Assembly (NCBI GenBank): GCA_944354535.1
Contig: CALVPY010000010.1
Location: forward strand, 1-64,000
Origin: an uncultured Clostridia bacterium
GTDB taxonomy: Bacteria > Bacillota > Clostridia > Christensenellales > Borkfalkiaceae
Direction of reading: 5' to 3'
Length of the DNA: 64,000 nucleotides
How positions within the stretch are numbered: position 1 is the stretch's first letter; every line of letters begins with the position of its first letter. The notes below the pieces were generated by a model. The model saw only the letters and a list, made by a program, of their open reading frames with translations. It was not told where the DNA came from and did no database searches. Shown here piece by piece: positions 26,903 to 35,824 of this stretch. Position numbers and translations under genes: made by a program.

Positions 26903-28231
26903 TTATCCTACGATGACTTCCGCATCCACATAGCGGATAGATTCGTCCTCGCTGCGGTTCCAATTGCGGCGCAGGACCATGAGAACGGTCATGCAGCCCA
27001 GCCTTCCGAAAAACATTGCAAAGATGAGAAGCGCCTTGCTCCCCGTCTCCAAACCCGTCGTGATGCCCGCCGAGCTCCCCACGTTCGCGAACGCGGAGAC
27101 CGTCTCCAATACGATATGCGAAGTCGGGGTCTGAGGTTCAAGCGCGGCGACGCCCGTCGAGACGGAATACACGCAGATGAGCGTCATCACCGTGATGAGC
27201 ATGGCGCGGGATACGGTGCGCGCGGGGATCTTGCGCTGGAAGACGACGGGCTGCTTCCCGCGCATGAACGAGACGATGGCAACGACGATGACGACGAGCG
27301 TCGTACACTTGATGCCGCCGCCCGTCGAGGCAGGCCCTGCGCCCACGAACATCAAAAAATCATAGAACATGAGCGAGGAATTCTTCCACGTCGAAAGATC
27401 GCAGCAGGAGAACCCGCAGGTACGCGCCATCGCGCTCATGAACATGGCGTCACCGAAAGAGACGCCGCCCCACTCGGAAAGATAGATCCCGAGCCCGCCG
27501 CCGAAGAGCAGGATGGGCGTGATGGTCAGAACGATCTTGCTGTGCGTGCTCAGATGTTTCGGGCTCTTCCTAAGCGTGACGACCTCGTTGATGACGATAT
27601 AGCCGAGCCCGCCGAGGACGGTCAGAAGCGCCGTACTGAAGAGAAGCAGCGGGTTATTATCCCCCGCATACTTCACCATGCTGGTGGAGCCGAACAGATC
27701 GAACCCCGCGTTATTGAAGGCGGAGATCGCCTGAAAGAGCGAGACAAAGAACAGCCTTCCGCCCGAATAGTCGGCGCGGAGGGCGATCATGTTGAGGACG
27801 ACGCCGAACACCTCGATGACGAGGGTGATGAGCAGCGCGCGCCCCAGGAAGGTGCGGACATTGAGGCGGCTTTCGCCGAGCGTTTCGCCCATCAGAAATT
27901 TTTCCGAAAGGCCGAGCTTAACGCCGAACAGCGTCAAGACCGCCGTCATGACGGTGACGAACCCCAGCCCGCCGATCTGGATGAGCAGCATCACGACGAT
28001 CTGCCCGAACAGTGTGAAGGTGTCGATGACGACGACGGAGGAAAGCCCCGTGATGCACACCGCACTCGTCGAAACGAACAGCGCGTCGATAAAGGCGATG
28101 CCGTTATGCGTCGCGAAAGGCAGCATCAGAAGGAGCGAGCCGACGAGGATGATCGCCAAAAAGCCCAATAAGATAAAGAGATAAGGAAATTTGAGTTTGA
28201 AGGGCGATCGGTTTACTTTTCCGTTTTCCAT
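26903..28231 (-). CDS. ktrB: Potassium transporter, KtrB/TrkH family
   Basis: 442 residues, with four membrane-pore-membrane repeats. Filter-like sequences can be seen at VCITGLSSV, NNAGFDLFG, ARTCGFS and FANVGSSAGI. It imports K+ (often coupled to Na+) with the RCK protein encoded downstream. The ATG at 28231 is four bases after the stop of the GTPase gene; the RBS is weak, which suggests translational coupling. Confidence 0.87.
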   Translation of the reverse strand: MENGKVNRSPFKLKFPYLFILLGFLAIILVGSLLLMLPFATHNGIAFIDALFVSTSAVCITGLSSVVVIDTFTLFGQIVVMLLIQIGGLGFVTVMTAVLTLFGVKLGLSEKFLMGETLGESRLNVRTFLGRALLITLVIEVFGVVLNMIALRADYSGGRLFFVSLFQAISAFNNAGFDLFGSTSMVKYAGDNNPLLLFSTALLTVLGGLGYIVINEVVTLRKSPKHLSTHSKIVLTITPILLFGGGLGIYLSEWGGVSFGDAMFMSAMARTCGFSCCDLSTWKNSSLMFYDFLMFVGAGPASTGGGIKCTTLVVIVVAIVSFMRGKQPVVFQRKIPARTVSRAMLITVMTLICVYSVSTGVAALEPQTPTSHIVLETVSAFANVGSSAGITTGLETGSKALLIFAMFFGRLGCMTVLMVLRRNWNRSEDESIRYVDAEVIVG

Positions 28232-28235
28232 AGCA

Positions 28236-29183
28236 TCAATAGAAGGTCGCGAGCTCTTCAACGGGCGGCTCGCAGTAGTCAAGGGCGCTCGCTTTCAGAA
28301 CGGGCCCCTCCTGGCCGTAGATCTTATCGTACTCGATGTCGATGCGTGCGGTGATCTTCACCCAGTCGCGCGTCTTTAAGGGAAGCGTCGATGCGTGCTT
28401 TACCACCATGCCGCTGTAAGCGATGTCTGCCTCGCAGCACGTCATGATATGCCGCCCGACGACGATGGTGCCCTGCTTCATCTTGCGGTCGACGGCAACG
28501 AGCCCCTTGAAGGAGACCACTTTCCCGTCGTATTTCCCCATCTCTTCCATGAGATCGCGGTAGAAGAAGGCATAGTCCCTGTCCTCTATCTCGATGATCT
28601 TAGCGTTGATATCGTACGGGAGCGGATCTTCGATCTCGTCGTATTCCGCCCTGCCGCCCGGATATTCGAAGACGATGCCCGGCCTTCTCGAAGCCCCGCG
28701 CACGATCTTGTGGAACTCCTCTTTGGAGAACTTGTCGTCGAAGCGGTTAAAGACGACCATATCGGCATACGGGATCTTGTCAAAGACGAGCTGCCGCATA
28801 TTCTTGTTGTAGGCAAGAAAGGTGGTGGAATCAAAGAAGGTCATCACCTGCGCGATGAGCCAGCCGTCGGGCATGGCGTCGAAGAGCTTTTGAAGCTCCC
28901 ACATGCCGTTGTATTCGAGGACGACGCGGTCAATTCGGTGCTTCTGAACGAGAGCGGCAAGGTTCTTGCCGTTCAGCCCCTCTTCGTCCACTTCCTCGAC
29001 GGCAAAGTGCTCCACGGCAAAGCGGGAAGGATCGTACTCCTCCACCCCCTCTTCGCAGACAAGAAGGAGGGTGCGCTCTCCGGAATCGAAGCGCTCATCC
29101 TCCATTGTTTCCTGAATGAATGTCGTCTTGCCCGCCTCCAAAAAACCGAGGAACAGGTAGACGGGGATCTCTTTCGGCGCCAT
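28236..29183 (-). CDS. G3E-family GTPase fused to a TIGR03943-like C-terminal domain
   Basis: 315 residues. The P-loop is GFLEAGKTT (about residues 13-21), the base-recognition motif is NRFD at about 157, as in CobW/UreG-type GTPases. Unlike its neighbour it lacks the CxCC metal motif after switch 1. From residue ~215 the chain (VSFKGLVAVDR...GRHIMTCCEADI...WVKITARIDIE) looks like the C-terminal domain of TIGR03943/YcgQ, with a Cys pair. This pairs a metallochaperone-type GTPase with a domain linked to zinc. It sits four bases after its sister GTPase gene and four before ktrB. Function is inferred as metal delivery. Confidence 0.72.
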   Translation of the reverse strand: MAPKEIPVYLFLGFLEAGKTTFIQETMEDERFDSGERTLLLVCEEGVEEYDPSRFAVEHFAVEEVDEEGLNGKNLAALVQKHRIDRVVLEYNGMWELQKLFDAMPDGWLIAQVMTFFDSTTFLAYNKNMRQLVFDKIPYADMVVFNRFDDKFSKEEFHKIVRGASRRPGIVFEYPGGRAEYDEIEDPLPYDINAKIIEIEDRDYAFFYRDLMEEMGKYDGKVVSFKGLVAVDRKMKQGTIVVGRHIMTCCEADIAYSGMVVKHASTLPLKTRDWVKITARIDIEYDKIYGQEGPVLKASALDYCEPPVEELATFY

Positions 29184-29186
29184 GAC

Positions 29187-30311
29187 TTACCCCAAAAAGA
29201 GCGCTTTGAGCTTGTCTTCCGAAAGATGGCAGCCGATGACGCACAGCCTGCCCGTGACGGACGGCTCGCCCGAACGGAGGTCGGGCTCCCCGGGGACATA
29301 GTCGAAGTAGATCCAGCCCTCTTCGCCGTCTACATAGCCCTTGGCGCGGAGGATATCGCCGTACTCGCCCGAAGAGAGCGCTTCGAGCGCGCGCTCAAGC
29401 TCCTCTTTCGAAAACTTCTTGGCGGTCTCCGTGCCCCAGCTTGCAAACACTTCGTCCGCATGATGGTGGTGATGATGGCATTCACCGTGCTCGTGCTCGT
29501 GCTCATGTTCATGCTCGTGGTGGCAGCACTCGTCCTCTTCGTCGTGGTGATGGCAGCACTCCCCTTCTTCATGCTCATGATGATGGCATTCGCCGTGCTC
29601 ATGGTCATGATGACAGCATTCGCCCTCTTCCTCATGGTGGTGATGATGGCAGCATGCATCATGCTCGGCGTGTTCGTGCTCTTCCGCCTCTTTGGCAAGG
29701 CGTTCGAGCTCAGCTCTGAGGCTGTCGCGCTGTTCCATGGCGGCGAGCAGTTCTTTGCCGTCCAGCTTCTCCCACTCGGTGGTGACGATAGTCGCCTGCG
29801 TATGCCCGCGGAGGAGCGCGACCGTCTCATCCAGCTTCTCGTGCGGCAGCGCCGTGTGCGAGAGGATGATGCAGCTTGCGTTTTCCACCTGATCGAGGAA
29901 GAATTCGCCGAAGTTCTTCAGGTACATTTTGCACTTCTTGGCGTCGACGACGGTGCAGAAGGCGTTGAGTTCGGAATGCGCGAGCCCCGCGCGCTGTACG
30001 GCGCGGATGACGTCGGAGAGCTTCCCCACGCCCGAAGGCTCGATGACGATGCGGTCGGGAGAGAACTTCTCCTCCACCTCTTTCAAAGCCTTGGCAAAGT
30101 CGCCCACGAGCGAGCAGCAGATGCAGCCCGAATTCATCTCGGTGATCTCGATGCCCGCGTCTTTGAGGAAGCCGCCGTCCACGCCGATCTCGCCGAACTC
30201 GTTCTCGATGAGCACGACCTTCTCGCCCGCGTAGGCTTCCTTGATGAGTTTCTTGATGAGCGTCGTCTTGCCGGCGCCCAAAAACCCGGAAATAATGTCG
30301 ATTTTCGTCAT
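29187..30311 (-). CDS. CobW/ZNG1-type GTPase with extreme His/Cys-rich linker
   Basis: 374 residues. The P-loop GFLGAGKT (9-16), the zinc-binding GCICC (62-66) and EPSGVG mark the G3E metallochaperone family. Between the GTPase core and the C-terminal CobW_C domain lies a 73-residue stretch (about 212-284) made nearly only of His, Glu and Cys, with some 30 His and 10 Cys, in irregular repeats of the kind HHHEHEEGECC. It could store or buffer many zinc or nickel ions. The DNA over 29458-29660 is repetitive as a result. Likely delivers Zn(II) to target enzymes when zinc is scarce. First gene of the GTPase-GTPase-ktrB-ktrA run. Confidence 0.85.
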   Translation of the reverse strand: MTKIDIISGFLGAGKTTLIKKLIKEAYAGEKVVLIENEFGEIGVDGGFLKDAGIEITEMNSGCICCSLVGDFAKALKEVEEKFSPDRIVIEPSGVGKLSDVIRAVQRAGLAHSELNAFCTVVDAKKCKMYLKNFGEFFLDQVENASCIILSHTALPHEKLDETVALLRGHTQATIVTTEWEKLDGKELLAAMEQRDSLRAELERLAKEAEEHEHAEHDACCHHHHHEEEGECCHHDHEHGECHHHEHEEGECCHHHDEEDECCHHEHEHEHEHEHGECHHHHHHADEVFASWGTETAKKFSKEELERALEALSSGEYGDILRAKGYVDGEEGWIYFDYVPGEPDLRSGEPSVTGRLCVIGCHLSEDKLKALFLG

Positions 30312-30393
30312 AGCAAATTGCCGGTCCTTATATTTGCGATCGAGCGCTCAACTGTGCGCCGGTCATTGTCTGAAATCGCCGCAAATAGGCGTC

Positions 30394-31620
30394 TCAGAAC
30401 GCCCAGTTGCCGTCCTTGAAGATGGGAACGCGCTCCCCGTTCTTGGTCACGCCGACGATCTCGAGGTCCTTCGCGCCGATCATGAAGTCGACGTGGATCA
30501 TGGAATCGTTGATGCCCTTTTCGTGGATCTCCTCTTTCGTCATGCTCTCGAAGCCCTTCAGCGTGTTGTCGAAGCCGCGGCCGAGCGCCAAGTGGCAGCT
30601 CGCGTTCTCATCGAAGAGGGTGTTGTAGTAGAGGATGCCCTGGTTGTTGATGGGCGAATCGTAGGCGATGAGCGCGCATTCGCCGAGCTTCGCGGCGCCC
30701 TCGTCCATTGCGATCATCTTCTCGAGGAGGTGCTGGTTCTTCTCCGCCTTGACTTCGACGGCCCTGCCGCCCTCAAAGCGCACGGAGAAGTTTTCGATGA
30801 GCTCGCCCTGATAGGAGAGCGGCTTGGTCGAATAGACGATGCCCTCCGCTTCCCCCGCCTTGGGCGAGATGAAGATCTCCTCCGAAGGAATATTGGGGTT
30901 GAAATAGCGGCCGCCCGTGGTCTCCTCGCCGCCGCCCATGAAGACGGAATCGGGAATGAGCCCCACCTTGAAGTCGGTGCCGTTGGAGGAACGGTATTCG
31001 AGCGACACGAGCCCGAGACGGTTGAGATAGTCGCATCTTGCAGCGAGCGCGTCGTTGTGGCGCGCCCATTCGCGCACGGGGTCTGCCCCGTCCGCACGGG
31101 AAGCCTTCAAAATGTAGTCCCACAGCGTCTCGACGGCCTTATTGACCATGAGGTCGGGGAACACCTTCTTTGCCCACGCCTTGCCGGGAACGGCGGCGAT
31201 GCACCACTGATACTTGCACTCCATGCGGTCGCGGTAAGGCTTGATGACCTTGGTGCGCGCCGTGCGGACTGCCGTGAACTTCTCCTGATCGATGCCCTTG
31301 AGCCCGTCGGGATCGGAAGATTCCAGATAAAGCATGGCGGGGAGCTCGTTCGCCTTCCATTCGAGCTTCTCCGTCTCCCACTTCTGAAGCTCGGAGAGCA
31401 TCTTCTCGTTCGCGTACTTATAGTTGATCTTTTGAAGAGGCTGATGGCTCCATTCGACGATCACCCTGCCCGCGCCCGCGCGGTAGAGCTCTTCGACGAC
31501 CATCTCCACGAATTCGGGCTGATCGAGGTCTGCCTGCACGATGACCCACTGGCCCTTCTTGACGTTGATGCCCGTCTTGGCGAGCAGCTTTGCATAGCGT
31601 TTGAGTTGCGTTTTATTCAT
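30394..31620 (-). CDS. Aminopeptidase, M29 family (AmpS/PepS)
   Basis: 408 residues. M29 peptidases bind two metals through Glu, His and Asp; visible marks are EWSHQPL near residue 80, FNPNIPSEEIF and YDSPINN, and HVDFMIGA near the end. It trims N-terminal residues from peptides in the cytoplasm. ATG at 31620 with GGAGG six bases upstream; own promoter (31658-31686). Confidence 0.88.
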   Translation of the reverse strand: MNKTQLKRYAKLLAKTGINVKKGQWVIVQADLDQPEFVEMVVEELYRAGAGRVIVEWSHQPLQKINYKYANEKMLSELQKWETEKLEWKANELPAMLYLESSDPDGLKGIDQEKFTAVRTARTKVIKPYRDRMECKYQWCIAAVPGKAWAKKVFPDLMVNKAVETLWDYILKASRADGADPVREWARHNDALAARCDYLNRLGLVSLEYRSSNGTDFKVGLIPDSVFMGGGEETTGGRYFNPNIPSEEIFISPKAGEAEGIVYSTKPLSYQGELIENFSVRFEGGRAVEVKAEKNQHLLEKMIAMDEGAAKLGECALIAYDSPINNQGILYYNTLFDENASCHLALGRGFDNTLKGFESMTKEEIHEKGINDSMIHVDFMIGAKDLEIVGVTKNGERVPIFKDGNWAF

Positions 31621-31657
31621 ACGTTTCCTCCGTTCGATTGCTTTTCGTACTCCGTCT

Positions 31658-31686
31658 ATTATACCCTTTCTTTTGCCTTCCGTCAA
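31658..31686 (-). promoter_or_regulatory. Promoter of the M29 aminopeptidase
   Basis: TTGACG (31686-31681), a 17-base spacer, TATAAT (31663-31658) on the minus strand, 38 bases before the start codon. Confidence 0.7.
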
Positions 31687-31703
31687 TCTTTTCGCTTGAA
31701 ATC

Positions 31704-31733
31704 GGGAAAAGACGCGGCAAATTTTGCCGCGTC
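31704..31733 (-). terminator. Terminator of nrdD-nrdG
   Basis: On the minus strand GACGCGGCAAA-AT-TTGCCGCGTC-like hairpin (31711-31733) followed by TTTTCCC, a few bases after the nrdG stop. Confidence 0.75.
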
Positions 31734-31739
31734 CTCCGC

Positions 31740-32261
31740 TTAGGTGAGATAAAGAATGACTTTATGACTTTGCAAACTCTTTTGTACGTCGATGACGCGC
31801 TGGTTGGAAGAGCCGCGGAAGACGAGGCGGATATCTTTAAGCGCCTCCTCGAACTTCCCGTCCACAAGGACGTCGAGAAGCGAGATGAACTCTCTCGTCA
31901 CCTCCGTCTTCGCGTGCGGCTCCAAAATATCCCCGTCGTCGTAGGTGTAGCCCGTGAAGCACCAGATGTCCTTTTCGGGGAAGCGCTCCTTCACCTTCTT
32001 CACGAAGGGAACAAGCGCCCTCTGATTTTCGGGCTCGAAGGGATCCCCCCCGAGCAAAGTCAGCCCGCGGATGAAGGAGGGTGCAAGCGCCGAAAGCACT
32101 TCCTCCTCGGCCGCCTCGTCGAAGGGCTTGCCGTAGGAAAAATCCCAGGCGATCTCGTTGAAACACCCCTTGCAGTGCCGCCTGCAGCCCGAGACGAAGA
32201 GGGAGACACGCACTCCCTCTCCGTTGGCGATATCCGTCTTTTTGAGTTCAGCGTAATTCAT
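31740..32261 (-). CDS. nrdG: Anaerobic ribonucleotide reductase activating protein (radical SAM)
   Basis: 173 residues. The 4Fe-4S motif is CRRHCKGC (C-x3-C-x2-C), as required for NrdG, followed by GGDPFEPEN and the strand WCFTGYT. It uses SAM to make the glycyl radical on NrdD. Its start (32261) overlaps the nrdD stop as TAATG, so the two are coupled. Confidence 0.92.
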   Translation of the reverse strand: MNYAELKKTDIANGEGVRVSLFVSGCRRHCKGCFNEIAWDFSYGKPFDEAAEEEVLSALAPSFIRGLTLLGGDPFEPENQRALVPFVKKVKERFPEKDIWCFTGYTYDDGDILEPHAKTEVTREFISLLDVLVDGKFEEALKDIRLVFRGSSNQRVIDVQKSLQSHKVILYLT

Positions 32262-34432
32262 TACAGATGCAGCACCCTGTCGCGGATCTCCTGCGTCCTG
32301 CCCTGGTTCCAGAACTGCGTTCCGATGTAGCCGCACGTCCTGCGCGCGACGTTCATCTTGCTCTGGTCACGGTTATGGCAGTGCGGGCATTCCCACAGCA
32401 GCTTGCCGTCCTCCTCGACGATCTGGATCTCCCCGTCGTAGCCGCACACCTGGCAGTAATCGCTCTTGGTGTTGAGCTCGGCGTACATGATATTGTCGTA
32501 GATATACTGCATCACGGCGAGCACCGCGGGGATGTTGTTCTGCATGTTGGGCACTTCGACGTACGAGATGGCGCCGCCCGGCGAGAGCTGCTGGAACTCG
32601 CTCTCGAATTTGAGCTTGGTGAAGGCGTCGATGGGCTCGGTGACGTGGACGTGATAGCTGTTGGTGATGTAGTTCTTGTCCGTCACGCCCGGGATGATGC
32701 CGAAGCGCTTCTGCAAACACTTGCTGAATTTATACGTCGTGCTTTCGAGCGGGGTGCCGTACAGCGAGAAGTCGATGTTATGCTCCTGCTTCCACTCCTT
32801 GCACTTGTCGTTCATGTGCTGCATGACGGAGAGCGCGAAGGGCTTTGCTTCCTCGTCCGTATGCGATTTGCCCGTCATATACTTGACGCACTCGTAAAGG
32901 CCCGCATAGCCCAAAGAAATGGTCGAATAGCCGCCATAGAGGAGCTTGTCGATGGTCTCCCCCTTTTGGAGCCGCGCGAGCGCGCCGTACTGCCAGAGGA
33001 TGGGCGCCGCGTCCGAGAGCGTGCCCTTCAAACGGTTGTGGCGGTACATGAGAGCGCGGTGGCAAAGTTCGAGGCGTTCGTCGAAGACTTCCCAGAACTT
33101 GTCCTTGTCCCCGCCCGAAGAGAGCGCCACGTCCACGAGGTTGATGGTGACGACGCCCTGATTGAAGCGGCCGTAGTACTTGGGTTTGCCGTTCTCGTCC
33201 ACATAAGGGGTCAAGAAGCTGCGGCAGCCCATGCAGGTATAGCAGTGCCCCTCGCCGTTCTTGTCGATCTTATACTCGAGCATCTTCTTTTCGGAGATGT
33301 AATCGGGCACCATGCGCTTTGCGGTGCATCTTGCGGCGAGCTCGGTAAGATACCAATACTTGCTCCCTTCGCGCACGTTGTCCTCTTCGAGGACGTAGAT
33401 GAGCTTGGGGAAGGCGGGCGTCACCCAAACGCCCGATTCGTTCTTGACGCCCTGGATGCGCTGGTTGAGCGTCTCTTCGATGATGAGGGCAAGGTCTGCG
33501 CGCTCCTGTTCGCTGCGCGCCTCGCCGAGATACATGAACACCGTCACGAAGGGCGCCTGCCCGTTGGTGGTGAGCAGCGTCACGACCTGATACTGGATGG
33601 TCTGGATGCCCTTCTTGATCTCCTCGCGCAGCCGCTTTTCGGCGATCTTGTTGATGGCGTCCTCATCCTGCGAGCCGACAGCGGCAAGTTCTTCCTTGAC
33701 CTCCCGCCTGATCTTCTGACGGCTGACGTCCACGAAGGGCGCAAGGTGCGTCAAGGAGATGCTCTGCCCGCCGTATTGGTTGGATGCGACCTGCGCGATG
33801 ATCTGCGTCGCGATATTGCACGCCGTCGAGAAGGAGTGCGGCTTTTCGATGAACGTCCCCGAAATGACGGTGCCATTCTGCAGCATATCCTCGAGATTGA
33901 CGAGGTCGCAGTTGTGCATATGCTGGGCAAAGTAGTCGGCGTCGTGGAAGTGGATGAGCCCTTCGTCGTGCGCCGCCACGATGTCGGGCGGCAGCAGGAT
34001 GCGGCGCGTGAGATCCTTGCTCACTTCGCCCGCCATATAGTCGCGCTGCACCGAATTGACGGTGGGATTCTTGTTGGAATTTTCCTGCTTGACTTCCTCG
34101 TTGTTGCACTCGATGAGCGTGAGGATCTGCGCATCCGTCGTGTTGGCGCGGCGGACGAGCGCACGCGTATAGCGGTAGGTGATGTACTTGCGCGCGACGG
34201 CAAACGCCTTCTCGCTCATGATCTGGTTCTCGACGAAGTCCTGGATCTCCTCGACGTTGACCGCACGGTTCAGATCGTTAGCAAGCGCCGTGACTTTCTT
34301 GCAGATCTTGTCGATCTGTTCTTCGGTGAGGCGATAGTCCTCACTCACCTCGTTATTCGCCTTCCGGACCGCGTTGGCGATCTTTTCGACGTCGAATGAG
34401 ACCTCCGTCCCGTTTCTCTTGATGATCTTCAT
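32261..34432 (-). CDS. nrdD: Anaerobic (class III) ribonucleoside-triphosphate reductase
   Basis: 723 residues. The N-terminal ATP-cone (VIKRNGTEVSFDVEKI-like, residues 1-90) senses dATP/ATP. The barrel domain follows; near the C-terminus are the zinc ribbon CQVCGYDG...CPHCHNRD and the glycyl radical site RTCGYIGTQFW. It makes deoxyribonucleotides without oxygen. The ATG at 34432 is chosen by GGAAGG upstream and the family's N-terminus. The promoter has NrdR-box-like sites upstream. Confidence 0.94.
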   Translation of the reverse strand: MKIIKRNGTEVSFDVEKIANAVRKANNEVSEDYRLTEEQIDKICKKVTALANDLNRAVNVEEIQDFVENQIMSEKAFAVARKYITYRYTRALVRRANTTDAQILTLIECNNEEVKQENSNKNPTVNSVQRDYMAGEVSKDLTRRILLPPDIVAAHDEGLIHFHDADYFAQHMHNCDLVNLEDMLQNGTVISGTFIEKPHSFSTACNIATQIIAQVASNQYGGQSISLTHLAPFVDVSRQKIRREVKEELAAVGSQDEDAINKIAEKRLREEIKKGIQTIQYQVVTLLTTNGQAPFVTVFMYLGEARSEQERADLALIIEETLNQRIQGVKNESGVWVTPAFPKLIYVLEEDNVREGSKYWYLTELAARCTAKRMVPDYISEKKMLEYKIDKNGEGHCYTCMGCRSFLTPYVDENGKPKYYGRFNQGVVTINLVDVALSSGGDKDKFWEVFDERLELCHRALMYRHNRLKGTLSDAAPILWQYGALARLQKGETIDKLLYGGYSTISLGYAGLYECVKYMTGKSHTDEEAKPFALSVMQHMNDKCKEWKQEHNIDFSLYGTPLESTTYKFSKCLQKRFGIIPGVTDKNYITNSYHVHVTEPIDAFTKLKFESEFQQLSPGGAISYVEVPNMQNNIPAVLAVMQYIYDNIMYAELNTKSDYCQVCGYDGEIQIVEEDGKLLWECPHCHNRDQSKMNVARRTCGYIGTQFWNQGRTQEIRDRVLHL

Positions 34433-34508
34433 AACCGCAACCTTCCTTTTTCGTTGATCGATGGTCGATAGATGACAAAAGCGCTCCTCCCCGCGAAGGA
34501 ACGCTTTC

Positions 34509-34537
34509 ATCATACCACATATTGTGCTCTTTGTCAA
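34509..34537 (-). promoter_or_regulatory. Promoter of nrdD-nrdG
   Basis: TTGACA (34537-34532), 17-base spacer, TATGAT (34514-34509) on the minus strand. The spacer itself contains CACAATATGTGG, a third partial match to the NrdR box. Confidence 0.75.
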
Positions 34538-34543
34538 GGGTTT

Positions 34544-34592
34544 CCCACAATATTTATGGAAAATTTTTCCTATCCACCACAAGATATAGTGG
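34544..34592. promoter_or_regulatory. Two NrdR-box-like operators
   Basis: CCCACAATATTTATGG (34544-34559) and CCACAAGATATAGTGG (34577-34592) both resemble the NrdR consensus (acaCwAtATaTwGtgt). Their centres are 33 bp apart, about three helix turns, the usual spacing. They lie directly upstream of the -35 of nrdD. NrdR represses ribonucleotide reductase genes when dATP is high. Confidence 0.75.
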
Positions 34593-34682
34593 TTCTCGTC
34601 GTCCATCCCCTGAACATTGCCCCGTGAAACAGAGGGCGCACATTGTTCCGCACCGCTTCGCGGAGAAAAGCGTTGTGCGCGA

Positions 34683-35606
34683 TCAGAACTCCGTCACGAG
34701 AAGGTTGCGATAGATCTCCTCATACTTTTCTTTGGTGAAGGAGACGGTGCCGAAGGTGGTGACGGTCGCAGTCCCCGCCGCGACGCCCGCGCGCAAAATT
34801 TCGGGAAGCTCCGCCCCCTCCTGCATCTTGACGGCTGCCGCCGCGACCATGCCGTCGCCCGCGCCGACCGTGGAATTGATCGCCACATTGATGCTGCGGC
34901 AGTAATAGTTCTTGCTTCCGTTCGTGATGACAGCGCCGTCCTTGCCGAGCGAGAGGAGCACCGCTTTAGCGCCGCGATCCAAGATCTCGCGGCAGCCCGA
35001 GAGCATATCCTCCTTGTCCTTGAACTCACGGCCCAGCGTCTCCTGCAGTTCCTCGAGGTTGGGCTTGACGAGATCGACCTCCGCTTCGAGCGCCGAGAAG
35101 AGCTTTGCCCCCTCCGTATCGACGATCTTGAGGGAATTGGGATCGACGGATTTGACGAGGTCGCGGTAATATGTCGCGTCGACGCCGCGGGGCAGGCTGC
35201 CCGCGATCACCGTGATGTTGGCGCGCGAGGAGAGGTTGCGCACCATAGACAGAAGTTCGACGAGCTTTTCCGTCGAGACGTGCTCGCCGACGTCGTTGAT
35301 CTCGGTGAGCATGGAGCGCTTGTCGATGAACTTATAGTTTTCGCGCACGCGCCCGCCGTTCCAGACAAAGGCGAACGGCACGCCCTCCTTATCCAGCGCC
35401 TGTTCGAACATGACGCCGTTCTCGTTGTACATGAATCCCGTGGCATATGCCTCCGCGCCGAGGCGGGAGACGCCGATCGCAACGTTGATCGCCTTGCCCG
35501 TAAAGGAAAACGTCTTGCTCTTGACGAGATTGACCTTCCCGATGTTGAGCTGATCGAGCTCGATGGTGACGTCAACGCTTGGACTGATGCAAACCGTGAG
35601 TATCAT
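34683..35606 (-). CDS. 1-phosphofructokinase/tagatose-6-phosphate kinase family (PfkB)
   Basis: 307 residues. PfkB fold with SFTGKAINVAIGVSRLG at the substrate site, AGSLPRGVD, and the anion hole/catalytic motif STVGAGDGMVA (Asp base). Phosphorylates a sugar phosphate such as fructose-1-P or tagatose-6-P. No PTS or fruR gene is adjacent, so the substrate stays open. ATG at 35606 with GGGGG seven bases upstream. A hairpin without T-run (about 34636-34680) follows the stop. Confidence 0.85.
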   Translation of the reverse strand: MILTVCISPSVDVTIELDQLNIGKVNLVKSKTFSFTGKAINVAIGVSRLGAEAYATGFMYNENGVMFEQALDKEGVPFAFVWNGGRVRENYKFIDKRSMLTEINDVGEHVSTEKLVELLSMVRNLSSRANITVIAGSLPRGVDATYYRDLVKSVDPNSLKIVDTEGAKLFSALEAEVDLVKPNLEELQETLGREFKDKEDMLSGCREILDRGAKAVLLSLGKDGAVITNGSKNYYCRSINVAINSTVGAGDGMVAAAAVKMQEGAELPEILRAGVAAGTATVTTFGTVSFTKEKYEEIYRNLLVTEF

Positions 35607-35688
35607 AGGACCCCCTTCTTCCGCCCGCGCCCTGAATTGCATACGCCGGCGGCAACGGGAAAATTGCTGCCCTCCCCGTTATGAAGTT

Positions 35689-35717
35689 ATTATAATACAT
35701 TCCCGCAAAAATTTCAA
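35689..35717 (-). promoter_or_regulatory. Promoter of the PfkB-family kinase
   Basis: TTGAAA (35717-35712), 17-base spacer, TATAAT (35694-35689) on the minus strand. Confidence 0.7.
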
Positions 35718-35757
35718 TAGAAAGCGGCAAAATATTTTCCGTCAATTGGTAAAATTT

Positions 35758-35798
35758 GTAAACAAACCGGCCCGCCTTTTTTCAGACGGGTCGGTTTT
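35758..35798 (-). terminator. Terminator after pfkA
   Basis: On the minus strand ACCGACCCG pairs with CGGGCCGGT across a loop containing TGAAAAAA, then TTTGTTT. It lies 27 bases after the pfkA stop and closes the long murB-to-pfkA run. Confidence 0.75.
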
Positions 35799-35824
35799 AT
35801 ACAAGAATATACAATTTTCGCGCG

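Noticed and set aside
29458-29660. Tandem DNA repeats resembling a minisatellite or CRISPR
   Set aside because: They encode the in-frame His/Cys/Glu-rich linker of the CobW-type GTPase.
28395-30419. 674-codon plus-strand frame opposite the two GTPase genes
   Set aside because: Its Met/Val/Leu-rich stretch is only the reverse reading of the His-rich linker repeats.
32267-34399. 710-codon plus-strand frame opposite nrdD
   Set aside because: nrdD is complete and conserved on the minus strand; the plus-strand product is unlike any protein.
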